A stretch of 64,000 nt of DNA from Onchocerca volvulus (Eukaryota > Nematoda > Chromadorea > Rhabditida > Onchocercidae). The notes beneath the pieces are model-generated. The model did no database searches and was not told the origin of the DNA. It saw only the letters and a list, made by a program, of their open reading frames with translations. Where the stretch lies: assembly GCA_000499405.2 (NCBI GenBank), contig HG738137.1, positions 8,138,839-8,202,838 of the forward strand. Reading direction: 5' to 3'. Every line of letters starts with the position of its first letter. The stretch's first letter is position 1. The translations under genes were made by a program, and so were the position numbers. This document shows positions 35,983-48,614 of the stretch, piece by piece.

Positions 35983-38900
35983 ATGGCGAACACCGATAAA
36001 GTAATTAAAATGTCTAATCGATTTTTAATGCAAATAATTATTTCTGCATTCTTCGTTCTAATACCAAACACGACTGCATTTATCAAAGGCAATTCAACTG
36101 ATGATCAGTAAGTTATTTGATTGATAAGTATCAAATTCATAATTCATTGTATTACTCTAAGATATGTTTTTTTGAAAACATCATGAATTTTACCGAAGTT
36201 AATAAAAATGTGCCTAATCATCGATGAATCATTAGAATCATGTTGATTTGATTCAATTAAATGATTCGATAATTGTAGTTTCAATTACTTTCAAACAAAT
36301 TTACAGTGAAAGTTCTATGTAATTACGCAAACGTAATTACATGATGCTTTGAATAATTACGCGGAAATAGATATATAATCTTGTCTATTTACTGAGAATA
36401 ATGATGAAAAACGATGAAAAAAGATTAAAAAATCATTTAGAAAAGTTGTAAAAAAAAACGAATGAAATCATTTTATAATTTTTTAAATTCTTTGCAATTT
36501 TTTCTTCCAACTTTTTATTTGTTGAAATTTTTTTATTTCATTTTTCAAAAAAATTTTTTGCAGTTTAATGTTTTGCTGAAAAGATAAATTAATTTGAAAA
36601 AATAAACTTTAAAATTTCTAAAAAATTTATTTAGAAAATACAAAGTTATACGAACGATACCAGAAAATAGCAGACAATTAGCAATTCTTAGCCAATTGCT
36701 CTACGAATCAACCGAATCGCAGGTTTCTTTTCTTTTTCCTTTTTAAGTAATTTTTAATAATTTAATTAATACTTTTAATAATTTAATAAAAATCTATTCG
36801 GATAATTAATTGCACCAGTAATAATTAAATTTTAATTTTACTAATTTTTTTACTTGTATTCTATGGTTTTTCCCTTTTCGAAACTAATTCTTGTAGATGA
36901 AGAAAATTAGCTAAAAAGTAAATTTCATTTTATTGAAAAAAAAAAAAATGACATGTTCCAAGGATATAACTTAAGAGTTTAAGGAAAAGTAGGAGTTTAC
37001 TATGCATAATTAGACATATGTCTAAACTTTTAAGGTAAATTGTAAAAAGATAAAATCATTTATTGATCAATTAAAGTTAATCAAGGATTCCATTTTGGTG
37101 AATTAAATGGAATTTTCACTAAACTAATAGTAAATCTGTTTCAAATAAGTTTTATGATTACTTTTTATCCCATATCTTTACTTTAAATTTTGAAAAATAC
37201 ATAATCAAATCGAAGTATTGCAAAACTTTTTCAGTTCTTCCGTTCAAAAAATCGTGATATTTTCGAAGTTCTGGAAATTCAAAGTTAATGCATCTGTAAA
37301 ATATTTTTGGAGAAATTAAGCGACAAGAAATACAAATTTAATTCTATTTCTTCTTTGAAAATTCAAAAATGTTATAATTTTTTAAATTTTCTTTTTTCAT
37401 AGAATTTAAAACATTACTTCAAAATATATTTAGTATTAGGCAACTTTTTATGGTCAATAATTTTCTAGTAACAAGAAAGGAATTATTTGAAAACGATAAG
37501 ATAAGCGATATTGAATTTTTTTTGGTATTAAATTTCCCTTAATTATTAAGTTAAATTATTAAATTATTATTTCTTCTACTTTTGATTTCAACGGTGGGAC
37601 AATATTTTGAATTTTATGAAGAAATGAAAGTTAAGAGCTAATTTTTCGGTTCGATGAGCTTTCGATAAAACAAATAAATATTTGCATGACAATAATAACT
37701 TAATAATTGTTAATGATAAATTAACAATAACTATTATAATAATTTAATAATAATTACTTTTTTATAGCTTAAATTTTTTTAAAAATTAAGCATAACTCAA
37801 AAGAGAAAAAGAAAGGTAAGAAAAATTGAAAGGAAGATAAAATTAGAAACGCAATTTTAGAACAAGGGAATTAAATAATTTTTCAACAAGTTAAAAAAGT
37901 GATAATTTCAATTTGAAATTAAAATTTAGAAAAATTCTTGACTTGACACTTATCGTTTGTTGTAATTATTCATAATCAATTTTTTCTAGAAAATAATGAA
38001 TTAAAAAACTTGAATTTCACGATTTAGGATTGGAAAAATCAAAATTAAGTGTTTTGATAAATTAAAGCAATTTTTCATTCAATACATATCATTATTAAAA
38101 ATATGTTTATTTATTATTTGTGGCTGTAAAATATAGAATATAAAATTTCAGTTCTAATTTGAATTTTAAAAAAATATCAATCATTGTTTCCACATTATAA
38201 TTAATGATACCTAAAAAGTAATAAATTAGTTCGAATGTCATGGTTTTGGAAATTTTTCTAAAATTATTAAATTTTTAAATTTCTATAAGTTAAAACTTCA
38301 AATCGTTTACTTATAATTAATTTTGTGAGTATAATTAATATTATCATTAGGTATAATTAGTATTATTAAAAATTACTATTATAAATTGTAATTATTCCTA
38401 TGCTAAATAAAATAATCTGCTCAACATTACTAATTATTAATATTTTATTATCAAATGTTCTGTAATGTAAAAATCAATTGATGTTTAATTGATACGCTAT
38501 GGTACAGGTTACAACATATTTTAGTTTATTGATTTTCAATTTTAATAAAATATTTTCAAATTTTCATTTATAGTTGAATTTTTGGCGTTCACCAACAGAT
38601 ATTGAACAACCCGCGGATATAATGTTAAAATCATCGATAATTTCGTCATTATCAGATCTTTTGATGAAATACAATATGACCTTTAAAGTTATTATCGATG
38701 ATGTTGAAAAGTAAGTATGTGAAATATGAAATAATTTAATTTAAATATATATATATATGATAGAATTTAAATGTATATACAATTTGAATAATTTTAACTT
38801 TAAATTATGATAACTTGGGTTTGTATTAAAAAGTTATGATGCAAATATTTTAGATTTATGTATAATTTAATAATAATTCACATTTAAGTAATCCAAGTTC

Positions 38901-41900
38901 ATTTCTGTTTGTGTTGGAAAGTAAATCTGTAAAATATCAATAGTTCAATTTATGTACAATTTAAATAATTTCAAGCCCAAATAATTTTAATTTATGTTGA
39001 GAAATAAGTCTGTAAAATACAAGTAATTTAAATTTACATATAATTTAAAAATGATTCAAGTTTAGATAATTCGAGTTTATATAAGGAAACAAGTCCATAA
39101 AATATAATTACTTTATGTATAATTTAAAAATATTTTAAGTTCAAATAATTTTAATTCATGTTGGAGAGTAAATCTGAAAAATATCAATAATTCAATTTAT
39201 GCATAATCTAGATAATTCAAATTTATATTGAGAAGTAAATTCGTAGAATATATGTAATTTAAGATTTTATAAACAAGTTTAGAAATAAGCTTGTTTTACA
39301 AATAAGCTCATTTAAAAGTAGGTTTGGATTTAAAAAATTTAGATTTGTACTGAGAAATGAGTTTTGTAAAGTATAAACAATTTAAATTTATCGGTATGTA
39401 AAAAAATAATTCTTAAATTTAAATAATTGAGTTTATATTAGGAAATAGTTTTAAAAATGTGAATAATTTAAGTTTGTAATAGTTCAGCAGTAATTTAAAG
39501 TTTTTTTGAAGAATTTATGCTGCAAAATAAGTCTGTCAGATGTGGATGACTTTAAATTTATGGGTAATTTTAAAAAATTGACAAGAATATTTGGTTATCA
39601 CTTTTAGGTTAATGTATGAACGAGAAGGTAGACCAAGAAATGGAAATTTGCAAAATAATTCAACAACAAATAATTCAATTATGGACTTATTCTCAAAACG
39701 TTGGAAGGATGTAACTTCAAGTAAAAATAGAGCAAAATATCGATTTGGTGATTATCATTCCTATGATATCATCATATCATGGCTTAATGATATTGAATCT
39801 TTATATCCAAATATGGCAAAAGTATTTACTATTGGACAAACATTTGAAGGACGAAAAATTAATGGCATTAAAGTATTATAAATAAATTCCTATCATTACT
39901 TTTATTTATCATTTTTTTAATGAAATTTTTATTGCTTCTTTAAATATTTAAAATTTTGACGAAAATTTTGATTTAAAATTTTTTAATTAATGAACAATAT
40001 TTGAAAATTAGTTCGGATTTTCCGAAAAATTGATTTATATGCTGTTAATTTTTTGATTAATTAAATTAAATTAAATTTGAATTAAATTTTTTTATGAAAT
40101 TTTTTCGTTTTTCTTTTTTTTCATATTGGAAATCCAATTGATAAAACAGACAAGCGAATAATTTGGATTGATGGTGGAATACATGCTCGAGAATGGGCTT
40201 CTATTCATACTGTATTGTATATAATTGATCAGGTGAATTTGAGCAAGAAATTGATTAAATTTTAAAAAATTACAAAGTTAATTATCATTAGTTAGAGGGA
40301 TTTTAAAAAAATTGCAGATAATCAATTCGAATTGATTTCTTAATTTTGTATTTTGCTTTAATGCTGATTATAATGACTGATAAAAGAAATTGAAAAGCAA
40401 TTCCAATTAATATTTCATCGTTTCTATTGTGAATTCAAGATTACATTTTTTTTTTTTTTTTTGGAGCAATGAAATTACAAAAATATAATAATTTTTTATT
40501 CAATCTGTTAGAAAATTTAAATGATTTGTTAAACAGTAATGTTAAATGGTTTAATTTTAAATTAGAATTGTTTTTCAAGTTTAAACATTTTGTTAAAATA
40601 TTTTATGAAATTTTGTCGCAAAAAAATTTCAGTTGATATCAAAATATGGAACTGATCCTCAAATTACATCATATGTTGATATGCTTAATTTCTATTTTGT
40701 GCCGGTTGTTAATCCGGATGGTTATGAATATTCAAGATCCGATCAAATACCACAAGTATTTTAAATATAAATTTTTAAAAATTCACTAATTCTCACGTTG
40801 CAATAATATTTTACACATAATTATAATAATTAATTACGATATAACTAACTTCGTTTTTATTGATTGGGCGACATTGTTTTTTCTACGTCGGAACACGACG
40901 TACTGAATCATTTCTGTTACGATTAATTTAATTTTTTTTTTTTTTTTTTATGAATCACTTTTTACAAGTGTTCTAACACTAACTACTCTCGTTATAAATG
41001 AAAAATTTAACAAAAAACAAATCTGAAAAATTTTACAAAAGTTTTACGAAAGTTTTACGCCAAAAAAAGTAGTCATATAAATTTTACTGATTTTGTAAAA
41101 AAAAAAATTTCAAAAAAAAAAGTCAAATGAGTTCTAAATTAATCATTTTATACATTCAATACATTTTCATATTAATTTCATGTTGTTATTTTATATTGAA
41201 AGTATTTATTGTACAATATTTTCCAAGTTTAAATATCATTTCTATGATAAGTTGATTAAGCAATAGCGTTACCTGTACAAAATATAAGGTAAGCAAATAA
41301 TTTAGGAAAACTTAGAAAACTTAGGCTAAAATAATTCAGAAATATTTCACTACCTTTTTTTTCGTTTTTTTTTTTTTTTTTTTTTTTTTTGATTTTAAGG
41401 CAAGATTTTGGAGGAAAAATCGTGGTAAGATAACATGTTTTAAAGATCAATGGTATCGTCAACGTTGCTGTACCGGAGTTGATTTAAATCGAAATTTCGA
41501 TTTTTATTGGGGAGGTTTGTTCGATTTCATTTTTACAATTTTTACAATTAAATTGAAGAAAAAAAAAACGGAAAAAAAGAAAACAATTATTCATGCTGTA
41601 ATAGGAATAAATATTTCTACTGAAATTGTGAAAAATAGTAAAGAAAGGTTTTTCAAAAGTTCAGTCATTGAAAATCAATTCCAAATTGTTATAATTTTTA
41701 CAAACAGTGATATCAGAAATTAAATCGAACAGAAACTTATATAATAATTGATGTAATTTAGAGTTTTAATCAAAAAATTTTATCATAATCCTCAATCATA
41801 ATGAAGATTTTATCAAGAAGAAAGTTGTAAAATGAAATTGAAATTAACGAATTGAAATGAATTAGTGAAATGGAATTATGAGATATACAAATTCAATGCT

Positions 41901-44900
41901 AATGTAATTTCAGATTTATAACTAAAAGATTTCTAGAAATTTTTCCTTTTTTTTTGAATAGCAGAAATTTGATCAACTTTTTAAATATGAAAATTTAAAA
42001 TTACTCATCCTAATAATGGAATTCATAAAATAAAAATTGAAACTGTACAATTACTTCAGATCTATAAGTTGATCATTTCTTGCAATTTTTTTCTTTCAAT
42101 TGCAGAAATTGGATCAAGTTCACAGATTTGTTCCGAAATCTATCATGGTAGTAAACCATTTAGCGAACCTGAAACAAGGTATCATTTTTATCATAGTAAT
42201 GATTAATTTTGAACAAATGATATTGATCGTAAGCCAAAAACTATTGTTTATCAGTTCTCTTATTTTCTAATAATTTTTGAACATATTTTAAAGCATATTC
42301 ACCTTTCGCCGAAATTTTATAAAATTATTACGAATTTCAAACCATCATTACTTTAAGCACATATTTTTACTGCATATATTACCGAATTCTTGATTTTTCA
42401 ATTTCAATTTACTAATTTTCTGTTTAATTAAAAATATTTTTTAATCGATTTCTATGTTCATAAATATGTGATTATTTGTTTATTTATACGTTTTTTATAT
42501 ATTTATTTAAATTTTATTATAATTTCAGGGAAAGCTATTAAAAAAAAAAAGGAAAGATAATCATTAACAAATGCTAGTAAATGGAATATTACAAAAAATG
42601 AACTTTTATAAAAAATAATCATAATGATAAAAGATAACAGTATCGATCATTCAAATAATCATAATGATAAAAGATAACAATATCGATTCACAAGATAAAC
42701 TATCAAATTAGCAATATTGATAATTCTTTACCAATTAATTACTATATAATCATAATGATAAAAGATAAGAGTAATGGTTCATGGAATAAGTTATCAAATT
42801 ATGCTTTACGAATATTCCACATGATAATAAATGATAAAAGATAACAATGTCGATTGCAAAACATATCTGTGGAATTATTCGCAGAACGAATTATCCAATT
42901 ATACTGATAAAAGATAACAAATATCTTTGATAAAATAGATTTCTATCAGTTTTGTTAAACTTTCTTCATTTAATGTTAATACTAAAAGTACATAGTGATA
43001 ATGAAATGATATATGATTTAATTTTAGAGCAATACGTGATAAATTGTTATCAGCAGAAATGTTTGGTAAAGTTGATGCTTTTATCACTTTGCATACATAT
43101 AGTCAAATGTGGATTCATCCATATAGTCATCAACGTCGTTCATTTCCTAATGATGTTAATGATCTTGTAAGAATTTATTGATTTTTAAAATTTCACTTCA
43201 ATATTAAGTTTGAAATGATGAATTTAAAGATAAAAATATCGATTCATAAAATGAATTATTGAATTATTCGTTATGAATGTTCTAAATAATCGTAGTGATA
43301 AAAAATAGCAAATATTGATTGATAGAATAAAGAAATACAATAAGTTATTGAATTGATAATTTTATTTTATCCAATAAATAGAATAATTGAAAATATTAAT
43401 ACTATCTATTGTAAAACAATGAATGACAAAGAAAAAATGAACATAAAATTTTAGAATTAGTTTTTTTTTTATTTATTCCAAATTGGAAATGGAAATTTTT
43501 TTTTTTGATGAATTCGAAGTTTTAAAGAGAAAGAGGAAATGAAGTTGAAGAAGAGAATTTTTTTTTTTTTTCAAGAAATAGTTCTAAAAAGTGACTTGTT
43601 TTGTGATTACTAAATTTAACAAATTTATAGCATTTTTTGAAAACTTTTTCTTCCATTTTTCTCTATATTTTAATAATACGAAATAAAATGTATTAAGGCT
43701 TAAAAAATGAAGAGAAAAAAGTTTTTTTTTATAAACATTATTTTTTTTTTCAGGAAGAAGTTGGAAAGCAAGCTGTAAAAGCACTCGAAGATGTTTATGG
43801 AACAAAATTTCGGTTTGGTTCCGGAGCTGATATTTTATGTATACCTTTTCTTACACAATTTTTTCCTAAATTCAACTTAGATAGAGAATTCAGGAAAAAT
43901 TTCTTAAATTCAATTAATTTTAATAAACTTAAATTAAAGCTAATAAAATTTTTGAAATTATGGTATGTTTATAAAAAATTCTCGCATTATTTGAAACTCC
44001 TTAATTTATTATTAAATAATGAATAATTTGAAGATATTTTTAATAATTAAAAATTTTTTATGTATAAAATTATACTTCAGATCCTTCATCAGGTGGCTCA
44101 GATGATTGGGCTAAGTCAAAAGCTGGAGTGAAATTTGTATATTTACTTGAGTTAAGGCCAGGTGAAAATGGTTAGTTAGTTGACTTTTTTAGATAATTGA
44201 AAAGTTAATTGACAAAAATAGTCGTTAAATTTTTAAGTTAAATTAACTTAAAAATTTTTAGATTGTAATTAAATTTAAATTTGTTATTAAAATGGTCATT
44301 AAACTTTTAAGAAATAAATTTTTATTTATACAAAATTGAAATTGAATCGGAATGTATTTAATTAAATGAATAATGCCTAAAAAATTTCTTGGAATTAACA
44401 TTAATAAAATGAATTTAAATTATTCAAAATTAAATTAAATCGAAATCAAAAAGATTAAATAATGTTAAATTCAATTCAGATTATGATGGATTCCTTCTGG
44501 ATCGTCGACAGTTGATACCAACCGGTCGTGAAACATGGGCTGGTATACGAGTTGTCATCAATGCGATTATACGATCACAAAGTTCATCCATTTTTCTTTC
44601 ATAATTCAAAAAATTGTGCAAATATTATTTCAAAATTTCAACAATAAATCAAAATTTAGATATTTCCAGTATGAATAGAAAAATACTTAGCACATTATTT
44701 CAGGAGCAGTAGCACCAGGTATTCCAATTAATTCCATTACCAATCGATCACGATCCAATTTACGCTTCACAACATCACGTTTCCCATCACGACAACCATT
44801 TAAGACTACAACAACAAAAGCGCCATTATTAAAATCATCAACTGTCACAACTATTAGACCAAAACCAAAAACAATGATGGCATCTCGGACAGATTATCGG

Positions 44901-46075
44901 TTGGAAAATTTACGACGAAGAGAAAGATTTATTCGACATAAATTTCGACGATTTCAAAAAGGCACGTTTTTCTTTTTCCTTTTTTTTTTGTTTTCAAAGT
45001 TTTAATTTCATGCAAAAATTCAAATTTCACATTTTATCGACTATTTTAATCATCTATTGGGATAAGAAAAAAAGCATTGCAATAGCAAATATTAGTATTT
45101 CATAAAATTTCATTAGATCAGATAAATTTTTCGAGAATTTAATCCTTTTTAATAATTACTTTGTTAAACAATATTTAACATGAAATATTATAGGTAGCAA
45201 TATGCAGGTGTTTCAGTAAATTTTTCTTGTATAGAATAAATTGTATATTTAACTACAGTATATTTAATTACGTAATTTGTATATGTATACCTAATTTTGA
45301 CAGAAGAGACGAAATTTTTATTCACCAAAAGTTTTCAATCAGACTGAATAATAGGGGGGTAAACTCTTAATGTATTCACAAATTGATTAGAAGTATTCGA
45401 AAAAATTTGACAAAACATAGATTCATAAGTCTTTTTCAATAAATACAGAAATATAAATTCAAACTTTTCGCAAATTAATTTGTATAAATTCAATACTTAA
45501 AAACTTTTGAACAGATAACAAGAAAATCAATCCCTGATGCTTTCATAAAATAATTTTGCCTTATTGTTGAACTATTTCGATTTTTTTAGACTTTTATACC
45601 TAAGATTAACTAGTTTTTTCATTTCTTTTAATGGCTATATTATTACATTTTATATTGTAAAAATCAATATAGTTGATATTAAATTGTGCAAACAGTAGTG
45701 AATAAAAAATTTATTATTTCATATCTTTTAGAGAAAGTTTAATTTTAGCTATTCCTTATTATTTTTTTTTTTTAACTTCATACTTTAACTAAAATTGCTG
45801 ATGTAAACAATAATTTGCTTACGTTTGCATAGGAAAACATTTTACTAGTCCAATAAGGCTAGGTTAATAAAAGACTAATAATAAAGATCTAAAAATGCGT
45901 TTTTTAACTCATTTTGCTAATCTTTTTTCATTTTTACAGTTTTTTCCATTTTACAGAATTTTGCGCCGATACTTCATCATGGTGTGCGCATTGGATTGAT
46001 ATTAGTCCAAATATTTGTCAGACAGCAGCAACTTATATGCGACAAAAATGTGCTCTTTCATGTCGATTATGTTGA
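35983..46075 (+). CDS. Secreted zinc carboxypeptidase (M14) with C-terminal ShK domain, SURO-1-like
   Basis: Exons: 35983-36107, 36635-36722, 38574-38710, 39608-39872, 40125-40232, 40633-40755, 41400-41514, 42106-42178, 43028-43166, 43754-43838, 44081-44170, 44480-44581, 44704-44965, 45940-46075; phases agree, about 615 residues. A signal peptide (LMQIIISAFFVLI; Met at 36010 is an alternative start) is followed by a propeptide (YKVIRTIPEN) and the M14 domain. Zinc ligands are His225 and Glu228 (HAREW) and His367 (LHTYSQ). Asn312-Arg313 bind the substrate carboxylate; Tyr420 and Glu443 (LLELRP) match bovine CPA Tyr248 and Glu270. Asp427 occupies the CPA 255 position, as in carboxypeptidase B, so cleavage of C-terminal Lys/Arg is predicted. 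A basic Thr/Ser-rich linker leads to a six-Cys ShK domain. C. elegans relatives act in cuticle and body shape. The acceptor of intron 4 is CAT, not AG. Confidence 0.93.
38711..39590 (+). repeat. Tandem repeat filling carboxypeptidase intron 3
   Basis: Roughly nine imperfect units of about 70-125 bp, each opening with a TGTTGGAAAGTAAATCTGTA-like string followed by AATATCAATAATTCAATTTA-like sequence. Unit starts are near 38701, 38910, 38997, 39080, 39160, 39222, 39348, 39434 and 39518. The opening string is the exon 3 end plus splice donor (TGTTGAAAA|GTAAGTATGTG), so the first unit spans the exon border. Confidence 0.8.
42540..43375 (+). repeat. Repeats in introns 8 and 9 on both sides of exon 9
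   Basis: The motif AATCATAATGATAAAAGATA, followed by ACAATATCGATTC-like sequence, recurs at about 42610, 42655, 42745, 42830 and 42905. It appears again beyond exon 9 at about 43228 and 43290. Longer parts (AAACTATCAAATTA, ATTATTCG, GAATATTC) recur with it, giving a unit of about 90 bp. Confidence 0.7.
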
Positions 46076-46262
46076 ACTTTCAACTTTTTTTTACTTTAAA
46101 GAATCTGTAGGTAAAGAGATTACTGTAAAATTTACCATATTCGCTTTACCGTAATGCGTATTTTACGGTAAAGTTATTTTTATAACTTTTTTTTGGCCTA
46201 AAAAAGAGCGAATTGTTTAACTCAATTTTTCTTTATTCTTATTTTCTTTGGGAATCAACGGG
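46076..46262. other. Carboxypeptidase 3' region
   Basis: AT-rich, with an imperfect inverted motif TACCGTAA/TTACGGTA at 46150-46175. No clear AATAAA lies close to the stop codon. Confidence 0.4.
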
Positions 46263-46450
46263 GCAGATAAAATAAGAAGTAAATTGCAACAATCTATTGT
46301 AGCAGGTAAGATAAGAGGTCGAATGTAACCTATCAAAGCAGATAAAATAAAAATGGGTAAACTGAAGCGCATCGAATCGGATAAGGTAAGAAATAAATTG
46401 CAACCAATTGAAGTAGGTAAAGTCAAGAAAAAGTTGTAATTCATCAGAAA
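46263..46450. repeat. Minisatellite of about 38-bp units
   Basis: Five imperfect units, each starting near GCAGATAAAATAAGAAGTAA or GCAGGTAAGATAAGAGGTCG and followed by an AATTGCAACCAAT-like part. The array lies 190 bp past the carboxypeptidase stop, between the two convergent genes. Confidence 0.75.
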
Positions 46451-48608
46451 ACATTGATATATTTGCAAATTTGCTTGTTTGCAAGAAGTTAAAAATAAAA
46501 TTCAATAGCCATTTTTTTTTTCAGTACTTCATTCTATAATCTTTTGTCAATTTTTCTGTAGTGAACTCTTTAAAATTGTTTGAAATGAAATATAATTTCA
46601 AGCCAAACGACATAATAGAAATCTCAAAGTTTCTTACTACCAAATACTTTATTCCTTTCAGTATTGAAATTCATCCTATTTCAGTAATTATATCGAAGTT
46701 TTATTCATTTAATTTTAGAAAAAAGTAGGGATTCTTCTTATGAAAAAAAGAAGATGCATTGAAATTTATGAGTTGATTAATTAGAATTTTTTTAGTACTA
46801 CTATTCAAAATCGCTCATTTATTTTGCTAATTCAATTTCTCTTTGAAACGAATAAGAAAAAGAAGGAAGAGAAGTAAGAATTAGAAAAAAGATTTACATT
46901 TTTAAAAAAGTATGGTGGGAAATATAATTTTAATTATAAATGAAATTGCAATCAGAAAATGTATTTTTAATTGAAAGTAAAAACTTGTAATCTTAATTAG
47001 CGCTCATATATGGATAACTTTAATTATATCATTCCAGTCTTATCATTTCCTTTTAAAGTGCTTTTTTTTTCCTTATCATAATTTTGCTATTTGCCAGTAT
47101 TCATTGATTATTTGATTGCTATAAAATTATATAAGCTATAACGAATTTCCAAATCTTAATATTTTGATGAAACTAATAAAAATTAGACAAATGTATTATG
47201 AATGAAAAATTGTTAATTATCATCAAACTTGATAATTTATAAGCAGATCAAATAATCACTGAAACAAAGGATTTGTTGAAATTTTTGATTTGATTAAAAG
47301 AAAGAAAAAAAAAATTAAATTATTATTTAAGTATAAATCTCAGATAATAAATAATATTATAATATTTAGGATGCATTCGATACTTAATATTATTGGATTT
47401 AATTTGAGATGTATTTTAGATATTTTTTTTGTCAACTTTTATAGCAGCGAAAGTAAACATTAATCAAATCAAAACTGTGATATAAAATTTATGTTTTGAA
47501 ATAAATTTTAATTAATTTCGTTGAATTTCTATTCTGGAAGTTTTGCACATAGTATTATTTTTTTATTCGCATTTATATTACAAATAAAACTGCCAATTTG
47601 ATGAATATTATATGTGATATAATGAAGTAAATAAATAAATAAAATATCACGAAGTGAGTACTGTAAACGAATTGTACTGTAAATTTTTCAGATCAAAAAA
47701 GGTTAAAATTAATTAAATATAGCAATTAGTAATTGGTAATCTGTAACTTTCTTGATGTTTTATCACATTTTTAATTATATAATCTACTAATCATCAAAAT
47801 GATAATCATCTTTTTAAAAAATTATATTGATTAAGTTTTTATTATTTAAATGATGTATTTTTAAAATAGATCAAAGTAAGAAAACTTTAAACTGATATTT
47901 TTGATATGGATAATAATTACAGAGTTATGAATTATTTTGAAAAAATTGATAAAAATTTTGTAGTTGATAAAAATTCGATAATTGATAAAAGTTTACATCA
48001 GTTGAACGATTTCATTTGATTCAAATATTTCATTATTAACAAACCTTTTTTATGCTTTCTCCATATACGATCCTCTATTTGTAATTTTTCCTTTTTTAAA
48101 TTTATTTTTCAATTATACTTTTCTCGTCAAAAGATGTAAACAATATCAAATGATTTAGCTATTTATTTATTTATCGTCGTGAAAAATTCGCTAATTTACC
48201 ATTATCAATTACAAGCCAATACAATAAAAAGTGCTCTTCCATTATTTAATACTAAACGTTCAATTACATTTATCACTACATTGGAAATTATATTTTACAT
48301 ATTTATCAGCACTAGGAAGCAAATGTGCAAAAACATAGTTGACAGCATTTTTGGAAATTGATAAATTTCAAATCAATAAGTCTATATAGAAAATATTGTT
48401 TTGCAAATATACTATACAAAATAATGATTTGTTGATTTTATATTTTTCCATATTACTTGATTTCACATTAGTTTTATGATTATAGAAAATGGAATTTCAT
48501 ATATGTGAAAATATGGCGAAGGATAAAATAAAGGAATAATTAAAGTTTTACATGATAATTTATAGTAAAGGACAAATGAAAGGAAGTAAAAAAACTTATG
48601 CTAGGCGA
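46451..48608. other. Intergenic region between convergent genes
   Basis: AT-rich, with poly-A and poly-T runs and no exon that I can support. The two flanking genes are transcribed towards it. Confidence 0.6.
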
Positions 48609-48614
48609 TTTATT
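48609..48614 (-). terminator. Polyadenylation signal of the LBP/BPI gene
   Basis: AATAAA on the minus strand begins directly after the TAA stop (48617-48615). The 3' UTR would be only about 15-25 bases long, short even for a nematode. Confidence 0.6.

Noticed and set aside
41517..41723. 68-codon open frame after carboxypeptidase exon 7
   Set aside because: Intronic; the exon ends at a GT donor in the phase required by exon 8.
42540..43375. Repeats resembling a CRISPR array
   Set aside because: Units are imperfect, without constant-length unique spacers, and lie in introns of a eukaryotic gene.
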